Shown here: piece after piece, positions 8,686 to 17,985 of the stretch
How the letters are laid out: every line of letters begins with the position of its first letter
Numbering within the stretch: the first letter of the stretch is position 1
Source of the DNA: Ignavibacteriales bacterium
GTDB taxonomy: Bacteria; Bacteroidota; Ignavibacteria; Ignavibacteriales; Melioribacteraceae
Assembly (NCBI GenBank): GCA_020635285.1
Contig: JACKAB010000006.1
Span: forward strand, 371,501 to 435,500
Length of the DNA stretch: 64,000 bases
Direction: 5' to 3'
Position numbers and translations under genes: made by a program
The notes under the pieces: model-generated
Database searches by the model: none
Seen by the model: the letters and a program-made list of their open reading frames with translations, nothing else
What the model was told of the DNA's origin: nothing

Positions 8686-8725
8686 CCTCCATGTTTGTTT
8701 TGTTTATGCAGGCATCCTTGCCTAC
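8686..8725 (-). promoter_or_regulatory. Candidate CsrA-binding leader of fliC
   Basis: In the fliC leader a hairpin at 8725-8708 presents AAGGAT as a hexaloop closed by a GC-rich stem (arms TAGGC / GCCTG). The core CAAGGATG matches the known CsrA high-affinity consensus CARGGAUG. A second ANGGA (ATGGA, 8692-8688) overlaps the Shine-Dalgarno GGAGG. Two sites, one in a hairpin and one on the ribosome-binding site, is the arrangement known for the Bacillus hag leader. No csrA or fliW gene is in this window. Confidence 0.55.
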
Positions 8726-8738
8726 ACTTGTTAATTGA

Positions 8739-8760
8739 TCAATCGGAACCTACCGATTGA
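8739..8760 (-). repeat. Stem-loop in the fliC leader
   Basis: An eight-base perfect inverted repeat, TCAATCGG / CCGATTGA, with a six-base loop, about 25 nt after the predicted transcription start. It could stabilise the 5' end of the flagellin mRNA. It lacks a T-run, so it is not a terminator. Confidence 0.6.
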
Positions 8761-8791
8761 AATTTGTTAGTTAATAATTTACTCAAACATA

Positions 8792-8818
8792 TTATCGGGG
8801 AGTCATATTAAAAGTTTA
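8792..8818 (-). promoter_or_regulatory. Sigma-28 (FliA) promoter of fliC
   Basis: The minus strand reads TAAA (8818-8815), 15 bases, then CCCGATAA (8799-8792), one base off the GCCGATAA consensus. The predicted start near 8785 gives a leader of about 105 nt. This is the best sigma-28 match in the window. Confidence 0.88.
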
Positions 8819-8906
8819 GTGGTTCGTAAAAGATTTTTTCATACGGTATTTATTGGTGATCCATATCAATACAGAGCGGGAACAAGTTTTAAAAATATCT
8901 AAAAAC

Positions 8907-10427
8907 TTAATTGATGCTTAAATTAGGCAAACTTATTAATGGAGCAATTTTTTCTTTCAAAATTTGTAGTTTATTAAAATATGGTGAGTTGTACGCTATT
9001 TTTGCTTCAGCAATTTTAATTATTTCAGCTAATTTTTGAAAGTCTTCTGAAACAACATAAATTGAAGCGAGATAAAAAATTGCGGAAATATTATTTCCAT
9101 TTACTTCTAAAGATGTTTGTAATATTAATTCTGCTTCTTCAAGCTGATTAATACTGATTAAAAACTCTCCAAAATTTGTAAGATATCCAATATCAGAATT
9201 AAATTTATCATAGAGACTTGAGAAGAAATCTAATTTGAATTCTGCATTATTATTTTTTTTAAGCAATTTTAAAATTAGTTCTAAGCTACTATCCTTAATT
9301 ATTTCTTGTAATAAGTAAATATCATTTTCATTTGTTTGATTATTTTGAAGAATATTTACCAACAAAATTTCTTCCTTTTCTGCAACATTACTTAATTTTT
9401 TTAAGAAATATTTTAAGTCTTCAGAATTATCTGTAGATAATGAAATTAAAATTCCTTGATAAATAATTTTTTTATCATCAACAACAATATCTATTGCGCT
9501 TCTATTTTTTTTAGAATTTTTTAATTTAACGTTCTGTTGCAATGAATTTTTACAAAATCCAAGGGCTTTAATGTTTTCATTTAGTTTCAAATAAATTTGT
9601 GAAGAAAGTAAATTGAGCAAAGGATGATTATTATTTTCTTGGAGAGCTTCATCAATCATTTTTTTTGCAATCTCAATACGTCCAATATTTAATTCATAAT
9701 CGGTAATGTGTAAATAACAAATTGATCTAATTTCTTTAGATAAATCTTTCCCTTCTAACGCCCTTTTAGCATATTCAACAGCTGTGTCTCTATTATTTAG
9801 AATAGAATAAGAATTTGAAATTTGGTATGCTCCATATGATGTTGGCTGCTCTTTATATTCAGCCAATAACAATTCAAGATTCCTTTCAGCCTTCTGTATT
9901 AAAACATTTCTTGATACATTATACCCTAGATGAATAATTTCAATTGTCGAATCAACAAGCTTATAATTCAACTTTGTTAAAGAAGGTTGAATCTGCTCAT
10001 GAGCCTTTCCAGTAAACAAGAGATTTTTATTATTTCTGAAAAGACGAACATATTTCATAATTGATGATGAGTCTTTGTAATCATCAATATTATTGATAAT
10101 ACAGTTTATTGCTAATTTATTATTGTTCTTAGTTTTATTTAGTAATTCATTTTTCGATTTAGAATTTATTCTTTCATCGGCATCCAAATATAATATCCAA
10201 TCACCTGTAGATTTTGAAAGAGCAAAATTACGAGCTGCTGAGAAATCTTTAATCCATTCAAAATGAAAAATTTTTGCATTAAATTCCTCAGCAATATTTA
10301 AAGTATTATCAGTTGAACCGGTATCAACTATAACAATTTCATCGACTATTCCTTTAACTGATTCTAAACAGCCGCGTAGATATTTATCTTCATTTTTAAC
10401 AATCATGCTTAGAGTAATCTTAGGCAT
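8907..10427 (-). CDS. Family 2 glycosyltransferase with C-terminal TPR-like region
   Basis: 506 residues. The first 200 or so form a GT-A fold family 2 glycosyltransferase: TLSMIVKNEDKYLRGCL at the start, VDTGSTDNTLNIA for nucleotide binding, and LYLDADERI as the metal-binding DxD. The rest is helical with TPR-like repeats (for example AYQISNSYSILNNRDTAVEY and ISAIFYLASIYVVSEDFQKL). Enzymes of this design often glycosylate proteins or O-antigen precursors in the cytoplasm. It overlaps the previous gene by eight bases and is the last gene of the sugar operon before fliC, making flagellin a plausible acceptor (inferred). Confidence 0.87.
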   Translation of the reverse strand: MPKITLSMIVKNEDKYLRGCLESVKGIVDEIVIVDTGSTDNTLNIAEEFNAKIFHFEWIKDFSAARNFALSKSTGDWILYLDADERINSKSKNELLNKTKNNNKLAINCIINNIDDYKDSSSIMKYVRLFRNNKNLLFTGKAHEQIQPSLTKLNYKLVDSTIEIIHLGYNVSRNVLIQKAERNLELLLAEYKEQPTSYGAYQISNSYSILNNRDTAVEYAKRALEGKDLSKEIRSICYLHITDYELNIGRIEIAKKMIDEALQENNNHPLLNLLSSQIYLKLNENIKALGFCKNSLQQNVKLKNSKKNRSAIDIVVDDKKIIYQGILISLSTDNSEDLKYFLKKLSNVAEKEEILLVNILQNNQTNENDIYLLQEIIKDSSLELILKLLKKNNNAEFKLDFFSSLYDKFNSDIGYLTNFGEFLISINQLEEAELILQTSLEVNGNNISAIFYLASIYVVSEDFQKLAEIIKIAEAKIAYNSPYFNKLQILKEKIAPLISLPNLSIN

Positions 10428-12231
10428 TTTGAATAATCTCCTTTTTTACCTGTTCTAGAACTGTATTGTGATTATTTGGTAAATTTAATTTTTTATTAAC
10501 CTGTTCTAATCTTAAACTTGCGTTTTTATTTTGCCCATCGTTCGCCACTGCCCACTCTAACATTGTTTTTGAATCTTCATAAAGTTCGGCTCTGATAAAA
10601 ACTTCGCCCAAACCATAGCAGGCTTGAGACGAACTTGGATTGTTTTTTAATTCTTCCTCAAAATATTCTTTTGCTACTTCAAGATCATTTTTTGATAATG
10701 CAATTGTTCCAGCAATATTTAATAAGTCTTCTTTTGTTATTTTTTCATATCCGACTCTCTTTGAAAGATCATAATTTTCTAATGCAAGATTGATATTACT
10801 AATTGCTAAATCATATTCTTCATCATCAATATTAATAAAAGTTCTTGCAATACTTTGATTAAAAATATCTTTATTAATTGGACATTCTATTTTTCGCTCC
10901 TTTATTTTTTCACCTTTTAACCAAATTGCTTCAAGGTTACCACCCCATTTATCAATAAAGATTTTTTCATTTGTTTCTAATCTTTTTGCATAAGCATTTT
11001 CACCATTTGCTTTAAAACTAACAGATCCGTAATGATGAATAAATACACCTTTTGCCACAACGGCTTTATAACCCGCAAGTTGATTTCTTAAACAGAAATC
11101 ATCATCCTCATAATTACCTGGTGAAAATCTTTCATCCAAGCCACCAATTTTATCAATCACTTCTCTTTTAATTAATGTGCATAAAAATGCGAGCCTTGGA
11201 AATTCGAATATTTCATTTTTGTTTTTATTTGATATTTTTTCTGCATACTGATGCATCTCTTCTATTGAAGAATAATTAGCATCTTTATCGATTTGAATTC
11301 CACTGACTTTATTTGTAATTGGGCCAACTAAACCAATTTTATCATCTTTATTTATGACTGATAATAATCCGCTCAACCAATTTTTTGTTACAACTATATC
11401 ATTGTTTGCAATTAAGACATAATTCCCAGTTGAAATTGCTATACCTTGATTCACAGCTATTGGGAAACCGTTATTAGTTTTATTATAAATTACTTTTACT
11501 TCCGGTTTTAGTTCTAATTTATTTAAGTATTCAATTGTTTCTCTATTGCTATTATTATCAACAATAATTAATTCAAAAGAGTTAGTATGTTCATAAATTG
11601 AGTTTACAAATTCTTCAAGATATTTTTTCTGGTTAAAGTTTGGAACAACAATGGAAACTAATTCAGATTTCATTTGGGCTTTTACCAGATATTGATAATG
11701 AACACCTTCATCTGATAATGAACTTGTGTCCAAACCATTAATTCCTCTTACAGAACTTTTGAATTGCTCCCAAACAGCAATATGATTTAGATCGGTTGGA
11801 ACTAAACTAACTGCATTCATTTCCAATTTTTCTGTTCCCATTTCTTTAAACATTCTCGCAATACTATTACGCGTAAAAAATTTAAAATGAGTTCTATCCA
11901 AAAGTCCGGCATCGGTATAATTCCAATGACCTTGCACAAGATCTAGTAGCACACTCCAATGCCTTACATTAGGTATACTAGCTACTATTTCTCCACCAGA
12001 TTTTAATTTAGTTTTAATATCTTTCAGGATTGATTCCGGATCGGTTAAATGTTCTAAAACATCAGCAAATATTATTGTATCAAAATAGCCGTTTGGAATT
12101 TTATCCAATACATCTTCAACACCGCCCGAAAATACTTTGTCTAGTTTTTTTGCTGCTTCTTTGGCTGCCCCATCAACATATTCAATTCCCCAAACTTCTG
12201 CATTGAGTTTAGATTTTAGTTGCGATGCCAT
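10420..12231 (-). CDS. Methyltransferase - family 2 glycosyltransferase - TPR fusion (true N-terminus lies upstream)
   Basis: 603 residues from the first ATG, in three parts: a class I methyltransferase (residues 1-165, with FDTIIFADVLEHLTDPESI), a family 2 glycosyltransferase (about 190-440, with VSIVVPNFNQKKYLEEFV, ELIIVDNNSNRETIEYL and NYVLIANNDIVV), and C-terminal TPR-like helices. The reading frame stays open upstream to 12363 and there encodes the SAM-binding motif ILDVGCGNGLMASQL, so the ATG at 12231 is internal. Farther up, an in-frame TGA (12364-12366) separates it from MMVKN at 12381, probably a base error. Likely role: making or attaching a modified sugar, possibly on flagellin. 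Confidence 0.85.
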   Translation of the reverse strand: MASQLKSKLNAEVWGIEYVDGAAKEAAKKLDKVFSGGVEDVLDKIPNGYFDTIIFADVLEHLTDPESILKDIKTKLKSGGEIVASIPNVRHWSVLLDLVQGHWNYTDAGLLDRTHFKFFTRNSIARMFKEMGTEKLEMNAVSLVPTDLNHIAVWEQFKSSVRGINGLDTSSLSDEGVHYQYLVKAQMKSELVSIVVPNFNQKKYLEEFVNSIYEHTNSFELIIVDNNSNRETIEYLNKLELKPEVKVIYNKTNNGFPIAVNQGIAISTGNYVLIANNDIVVTKNWLSGLLSVINKDDKIGLVGPITNKVSGIQIDKDANYSSIEEMHQYAEKISNKNKNEIFEFPRLAFLCTLIKREVIDKIGGLDERFSPGNYEDDDFCLRNQLAGYKAVVAKGVFIHHYGSVSFKANGENAYAKRLETNEKIFIDKWGGNLEAIWLKGEKIKERKIECPINKDIFNQSIARTFINIDDEEYDLAISNINLALENYDLSKRVGYEKITKEDLLNIAGTIALSKNDLEVAKEYFEEELKNNPSSSQACYGLGEVFIRAELYEDSKTMLEWAVANDGQNKNASLRLEQVNKKLNLPNNHNTVLEQVKKEIIQNA

Positions 12232-12355
12232 TAAACCATTGCCACATCCAACATCTAAAATTCTCTTAGAATTGGGGTTTACAAAATTTTGTACTTCTGG
12301 TCTGGAATGAGTGTAATAATTGGTTTGATCAGCATTTTTTACTGCTTTTGAATCG

Positions 12356-13519
12356 TTAATTTTTCAATTTTTTACCATCATTAACTTTGTTCATTATAAA
12401 TTCAACCCTTTTTTTTCCTATGCTTTTTAACTAATTTTTTTTTCACTTTTAGATTTGGTTTTCCGATCTAAATTTAATGCTGCTGATATTCCATTGAAAA
12501 TTCTTTTTCTGAATTATCGTAATTGTTTTTTCTTCCTTAAATTCATCAACCCCACTAATCTTGGTTGTAACTAATACTTTTCTAAAGCTAAGTATTCATA
12601 AAGTTTTAATGGATTCATGGAGGAAGTAGCATCATTTATTCCATGAGGAATAATGCAGAGATCAAAAGAACTAATAAATTCTTTAATTCTTGAGTTATTA
12701 ACCGGTGGTAAAATATGAACATTACCCTTTTCTGAAATTTTTTGTAAACCTTCACTAGGACTTGTACCAATAAATACAAAATTATTTTTATTGTGGTTGG
12801 ATGTAATTATATCAATAAACTTTTGATCCAACCTAAATGATAATGCTCCAGCATAACCTTCTAAATGGTCCATCAATGTTTTTTAGTTCCTCAGGTCTTT
12901 TAAGCTTTGGTTTGTTAGGAGTTCTGAATTAACAGCATTAGGCAAATAGAAAATATTATTATTTGCAGAACTAAAATCATTTACCATATTTCAGATACTG
13001 TAAAACATAAGTTGGATTTGATAATATTTGATTATAAGAATCACTTTTCTGATTGAAATGAAGCTTGATCAGCAGCATAAAGTCTATGGTCATCTAACAA
13101 TATCAGTACGATTATTATCAATGAAGTTTGAAAATTCAAGATTGCGTAACGAGACATAAAATGAGGAGGATACAACCATAGAATATAATCTTTTATTCCT
13201 TCGTTTGTTAAAAGTTGTGTTATTCCTCTGAAAATTTCATCAACTTTTTCTTTAGTTAAATCACCAGAATAAGTTTCTTATATGTTATTACTTCTTTATC
13301 AATAAAAACTTTTCTTCAACATTTTTTATTTACTTCAATATTTGCATCAAAATTTTTCACTTCTTTTGCATTAAAAGACTCAATATTTATAGGTGGTTCT
13401 ATATGAACAACTTTATTAATATTATTATTTTTTACTAGTGTTCTAGCCAACATTTCATTTCTTCGACCGTAAAGTCCCCAATCGTTCTTGGTACCAAAAA
13501 TTTACAATGTTAATTCCAT
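12356..13519 (-). pseudogene. Glycosyltransferase, GT-B/family 1-like (frameshifted)
   Basis: Joined over several frames this is about 388 residues, a normal glycosyltransferase length. In order: an N-terminal segment DWGLYGRRNEMLARTLVK with HIEPP, then a central DDHRLYAADQASF and FYLPNAVNSELL, then a C-terminal nucleotide-sugar half with NFVFIGTSPSEG, VHILPPVNNSRI and SSMNPLKLYEYLALEK, ending MNKVNDGKKLKN. The largest unbroken piece is 12571-12876. It likely transfers an activated sugar in glycan assembly. Frame breaks fall at A/T runs. It sits in a tight operon, its end overlapping the next gene. Start taken from an ATG at 13519; limits are approximate. Confidence 0.65.
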
Positions 13520-13527
13520 CTGAAGAA

Positions 13528-14320
13528 TCAGTCCGTTCTAGAAATGGAGCGAAATTTCGATTTGTTCATTTCACTAATATATTCTGAAATTTTTTTATGA
13601 GAATAAAAACAAATTTTAACATTAACTCATGTTTATAACTTTTGTTTCAAGTTTTGATTCAGAAACAGCAAAATCATGAAATAATCAGTCTCTGCACAAT
13701 AAATTGTTGTTTGAATCCCAAATTCACATTTGCAAGTCTTAGTGATAATTCGGTACCTTCCCAGCCAAACAATAGTGGATTCATTCCGCCAACTTCTTGA
13801 TATGCTTTTTTTCGAAAGCAGAATTTCCTTCAGTATTTATTATTGACGTTGGGCTGATTGCCCATATCATAATGCTCTGCAATACTATTGTTTTTATTTT
13901 CAGTTTTTGGCAATACTTTTCCTCTAAGTCCAGTAATATTGTGTATGTTTCAAATGCATGTATTATTGAATAGACATAATTATCTGGAACAATAGCATCA
14001 TCATCTAGAAATGCAACTATTTCACCTTTTTGCAAAATGAACCAACAACATTTCTTCCTTCGGAAAGGATGAAATTCATTGGACATCGTATTTTAATTGA
14101 TTGGTAGGCTAATAAGTTCGTATAAAACTTCATCGTTTCCTCCGTTATCAACAACTATTATTTCAAAATTTGAATATTGAAATTATTTAGAACTGATTCA
14201 ACACAACGAACTAAATCTATTTTTTGTATTGTAGGACACAATAATGAATTGAGATGGTTGGATATTTTATTTTACAAAGATTGTAATGACGAGGAAATTT
14301 ATTGTATTAATATTTTTAAG
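13528..14320 (-). pseudogene. Family 2 glycosyltransferase A (frameshifted)
   Basis: Readable in three frames. The N-terminal strand is followed by IDLVRCVESVLNNFNIQ and FEIIVVDNGGNDEV, then KGEIVAFLDDDAIVPDNY carrying the DxD-like metal site, then NTEGNSAFEKKHIKKLAEVGGMNP and FGWEGTELSLRLANVNLGF (acceptor-side GxExxL motif), and a tail FHDFAVSESKLETK. This is the standard order for a GT-A family 2 enzyme of roughly 260 residues. The largest unbroken piece is 13781-14086. The exact start is not resolvable. Cytoplasmic glycan assembly is inferred from family and neighbours. Confidence 0.6.
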
Positions 14321-14328
14321 CAAACTAT

Positions 14329-15199
14329 TTATAAAGGTTTCAGCATTTTTAAAATCGGATTTGGATGCATTTGATGCATCAATGAATAATCAGACGCAAA
14401 TTTGTTTATTTCTTTTTTGATCTCTTATTTCTCCTTAAATTGCTTCTTTCTTAATATTTGCAATTTTGTTCTTTGCAATTGACATAATTACCTTTTTATT
14501 GGCTAATGAATTACCGTGAACTCTATATAAATATAATTCATTATCAACGAAATTAAGTTTTTTACTTCTTCCAATTTATATGTTATATCCTTATCTGTAT
14601 CAAAGCGAAGAGTTGTATTATAACCTTCGGTTAAATTATAAAAACTTTTTTTTAAGTTTTATTATTTGAAACAACATTTTGATCTAAATTTGTTGATTCT
14701 TCCTCTACTTGTTTAGCAAAAGCTTCACGCGATGGCTTAAATATTTTCATCACAATAAATAAATTGCATCATAAATCAAACCACAATCATAATTGCTCTA
14801 AATGCAGCATTAACTAGTATCTTCGCCATTTTCAACCAATGCATCATCTGATCCCATTGTTCCAAATAATGGAGCTTGTGAGCTGTTTATTCCCTGCACC
14901 TTTGCAAACGCAACCCCATTATTTTGATTTAACTTAATTAGTTTAATACGACTATCAGTTAGATATTTTGATATTAGATCAACTGATCCATCTGATGAAT
15001 AATCATCTACAATAACTAATTCCCAATTTAGTATAAGTTTGTTTGAATTTCAAAATTTATTGCTTCAGATATATATTGTTTCATTATTGTAATTTGGCAT
15101 TATTATAGAAAAAAATGGATTTTTTTTCGTTATACTATTAAATTGCATAAAGTGATTTTTCTTTAATTTGTTATTCAAAATATTTTTATTATGGCTCAT
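14329..15199 (-). pseudogene. Family 2 glycosyltransferase B (frameshifted)
   Basis: Starts at an ATG (15199) with MSHNKNILNN and then FFSIIMPNYNNETIYI, the first GT-A strand. After a break come NWELVIVDDYSSDGSVDLI, RIKLIKLNQNNGVAFAKVQG and APLFGTMGSDDALVENG (metal-binding region). The C-terminus contains LYLYRVHGNSLANKK and a basic helix ending at 14329. About 290 residues in total, normal for the family. No continuous frame exceeds a short stretch in the given sequence because of repeated indels. Interpreted as an active gene hidden by consensus errors rather than decay, since motif order and spacing are preserved. Confidence 0.6.
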
Positions 15200-15202
15200 T
15201 TA

Positions 15203-16090
15203 TTAAATGAGGATGTTCATTAATTTTTTAGAAAGTTGACTCTGGTAATTTTTTCTTATTGGAAAAATCAAATTAAATACTTCCGCCATTCTCTCATTGA
15301 ACATTTTTTCGAAATATTGTTTCCATTCTTTTTATTTTATAAAATCTATTTAGTTTACAGAAGATCAACTTGAATTGATTTTTTATATTCTTCAGTTTGA
15401 AGACCATTGAAGTTGGGTGCACTCTATATATGCCATCTTCGACAGTATCTAAATATTTGCCTTTCCCAAAGTTTCCTAAAAACTTGTTAATGATGTATCG
15501 CTAATAAGATAATTAAAGATAATTTTTAAAACATTTCTAAAACACATTGTTAATGTTGCAATCCACACGACCTTTCATCGTTCTTCTTCTGAAAAATCTT
15601 TTTTGTTTGCATCTGGTTTGTTCGAGGTTTTTATTAACTACCGTCATTTTAACCTTTTTGAATTATGGTATGTTATAACATATTCATCATTCTTTTCTAA
15701 AAAATCGACTTGTTTTTGTAATTTATTTGGATCAATCCAATAATCATCACCTTCACACATTGCAATATATTTACCTTTGTTCTAGGGTATAATTATATCT
15801 ACCAGAAATTTAATCTCCCTTTTGAATACTTATTTTCAGATTGAATAAATTGGTTTTAAAGAAGTCAGGATATTTATCTTCATATTCATTGATTATTTTA
15901 ACTACCGTATTATCAGTTGAAGCATCATCATGGATTATTATTTCAATTGTGAAATTTGTTTTCTGTAGTAGAATTCCATCAAGTGCTTCTCTAATATAAT
16001 TTCTTATAGGTTATGATTATATGTTACAACAACAAATACTAACTTTTATAAGGATTATTATTTATTGTTTCTTTCTCATAAATTATTCAT
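15203..16090 (-). pseudogene. Family 2 glycosyltransferase C, capsule/O-antigen type (frameshifted)
   Basis: Reconstructed from an ATG at 16090 that overlaps the preceding gene's stop. Visible motifs in order: LVFVVVTYNH, YIREALDGILLQKTNF, FTIEIIIHDDASTDNTVVKI, NEYEDKYPDFFK, KGKYIAMCEGDDYWIDPNKL, QKQVDFLEKNDEYVITYH, PDANKKDFSEEE, WIATLTMCFRNVLK, GIYRVHP and a tail RMAEVFNLIFPIRKNYQSQL. This order is typical of polysaccharide family 2 transferases, where the EGDDYW segment holds the metal-binding acids. About 295 residues. At least five indels interrupt it. Confidence 0.62.
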
Positions 16091-16866
16091 CTTCGATTTT
16101 AATATAAATGCATTGGTCTCTATTTAAAAATTCACCCATCTATCATTTCTAACAATATTTTTATTTTGATAAACTCTGGTATTTAATATTTGAGTTTACT
16201 ATTTGTTCAGCAATTCCAATTTTATCCATTATTTCCCAAGTGTTCGGTATATTATCTTTTACAAAGTTGATTATTTCACCTTTACTTCCATTCTCAGTAA
16301 ATAACGGATAATTAATATCACCTTTCCAATTAAAACCAAGTTGAAAACCATAATTTTGCAGTATTCAGAAAAGAAATTAAGGTTATTAATAATTTTTTTT
16401 TTACATTGGTCTATTGAAATTTCTTTATCTCCAAAATCATCACCAATGTGGTGTAGAAACATTTAGTAAAAAGAACTATGTCCGTCTGAATTCTATATTG
16501 TTCTTTGGAAAATTGGAAATATTCATTTTGCACATCAATTAAGTTTTCTTTAGCAATTAACTTAGAGGCTTCGGTCACAAAATCGGCATGTGCGTTGTTC
16601 CCTTCATAAAATATAACTTTAGAAGCACCTTTTTCTAAAAGCTCAAAAGAGAAATATCCAGTGTTGCCACCAATATCCAATATTGATTTACCTCGAGGAT
16701 CAATATGTTTTAATAAGTATTCTAATCTCTCAACTTCATATCTAGAGTTAATTGCCAAATCTTCTATATCAACAAAATTTCTAAGAGACGTTGGTAGAAC
16801 TTGATAATTGCAATGTTTACTTGATCTCTGCAATAGTTCTTTTAAGTTATTTTTTAATTGATTCAA
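16083..16866 (-). pseudogene. SAM-dependent methyltransferase (frameshifted)
   Basis: About 260 residues when joined. The N-terminal half is intact (16411-16866): LEYLLKHIDPRGKSILDIGG, then NTGYFSFELLEKGASKVIFY, a clear SAM-binding motif I and acidic loop. After a break come FHHIGDDFGDKEISIDQCKK and, further on, GEIINFVKDNIPNTWEIMDK. It probably methylates a sugar or small glycan precursor. The start is a TTG whose last bases overlap the ATP-grasp stop (TTGA), so the two are translationally coupled. Close homologues often sit in LPS or flagellin glycan clusters; the substrate is unknown. Confidence 0.62.
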
Positions 16867-17985
16867 ATTAGCTCACTCTCATATATAAGTTTTGTATCAT
16901 CTTTTTTATAAATATCATTTTTTTCGAATTGGGAACGATTTTTAGAAAATTTATCAGAAGAATAATCATGAAATACGTTTGCAACTGCATTTTGTTCATC
17001 CAAAAATATTCCACCAGACCAATAATACTTTGTGCCCAGTTTATAATCTTTCTTTTTGGGGGAATTGATAAGATTGTTGTCATTAGCAAATTGATAGAAA
17101 AGATCCATACCTGAATCTAGTATTAATTGAGAAGGACCCCACAATCTTGGATTTGCTTCAATCATATAATAATTTTCATTATACTTCTTTAATTCAATCA
17201 TTATTAATCCAAAAAAACCTTCTTCAATTAACATTTTGGCATATTTTTCTGATATTTCAGATTCATGAATATCTGATGAGACAGCTGCAACAATTGACAA
17301 TCCATTATTTTGCTGAATTAAATTCTCCTGAGAATAGACCGAGTAATTGCCTGATTTACTAATATAGAAGAGTAAGTAGATAGATTTACCCCCAATAAAT
17401 TTTTGAAAATAATAACTTTTCAAATCAAGGCTATTTTCAATATTCTTAAATTCAGCTTCTGAATTAATAATAATTGGCTTTTCATTAACTGACCTCGTAG
17501 CTCCAAAATATTTTTTAGCTTTTATTACAAATGGATAATCAACATTAGTAATTGAATTATATTCGTAAGGGATTTGTAGATCGTATTTTTGGCATAAATT
17601 TCCAAAACTATATTTGTCAGAAATACTTCTATAAAGTGGTTCATCACAAAGTGGAATAATAAAATTGTTTTTTCTAAAGTTCTGGCCTCGATGCTAAAAA
17701 TAAATCTATTTAGGAAATTCAGTTGAAGGAAGAATTATTATTTTATCTGCCCCTAATTTTTTTTAATTATTTTACCAACATGCTTTATATATTTTATTGA
17801 AAGGTTTTCTGATTTACGAATTGATATTATTTTACATTTATATTCAGACAAAAAATTTTGTCATTCAGATGAAGAAGCCACTATAGAAAATTTTATATTT
17901 TTTTGTTCAACAAAATCTGCAAAAGGCTATTACTCCTCTATAATTGTACCCTGATAATATTAGTATAGAATTACTTTTTTAACCT
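16863..17985 (-). pseudogene. ATP-grasp ligase (N-terminal part frameshifted)
   Basis: The long frame from about 17695 down to 16863 reads through PLCDEPLYRSISDKYSFGNL, YPFVIKAKKYFGA (ATP-binding Lys of the grasp fold), SYYFQKFIGGKSIYLLFYI and FFGLIMIELKKYNENYYMIE followed by ANPRLWGPSQL, the Mg-binding E/N pair. Upstream, in other frames, are ILSGYNYRGVIAF and ADKIIILPSTEF, the N-terminal domain. ATP-grasp enzymes join a carboxylate to an amine or thiol via an acyl-phosphate. Next to a DegT aminotransferase it could acylate an amino-sugar (inferred). The unbroken reading from the first ATG covers only 16863-17423. Confidence 0.65.

Noticed and set aside
8856..8869. FNR-like TTGAT-N4-ATCAC dyad upstream of fliC
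   Set aside because: About 77 bp above a sigma-28 start with no precedent for spacing, and weaker than the other dyads; could be chance in AT-rich DNA.
12382..17984. Region as a pseudogene graveyard or phage/genomic-island remnant
   Set aside because: Motif order, protein length and start/stop overlaps of each enzyme are preserved across frames and no transposase or phage gene is present; errors explain it better.
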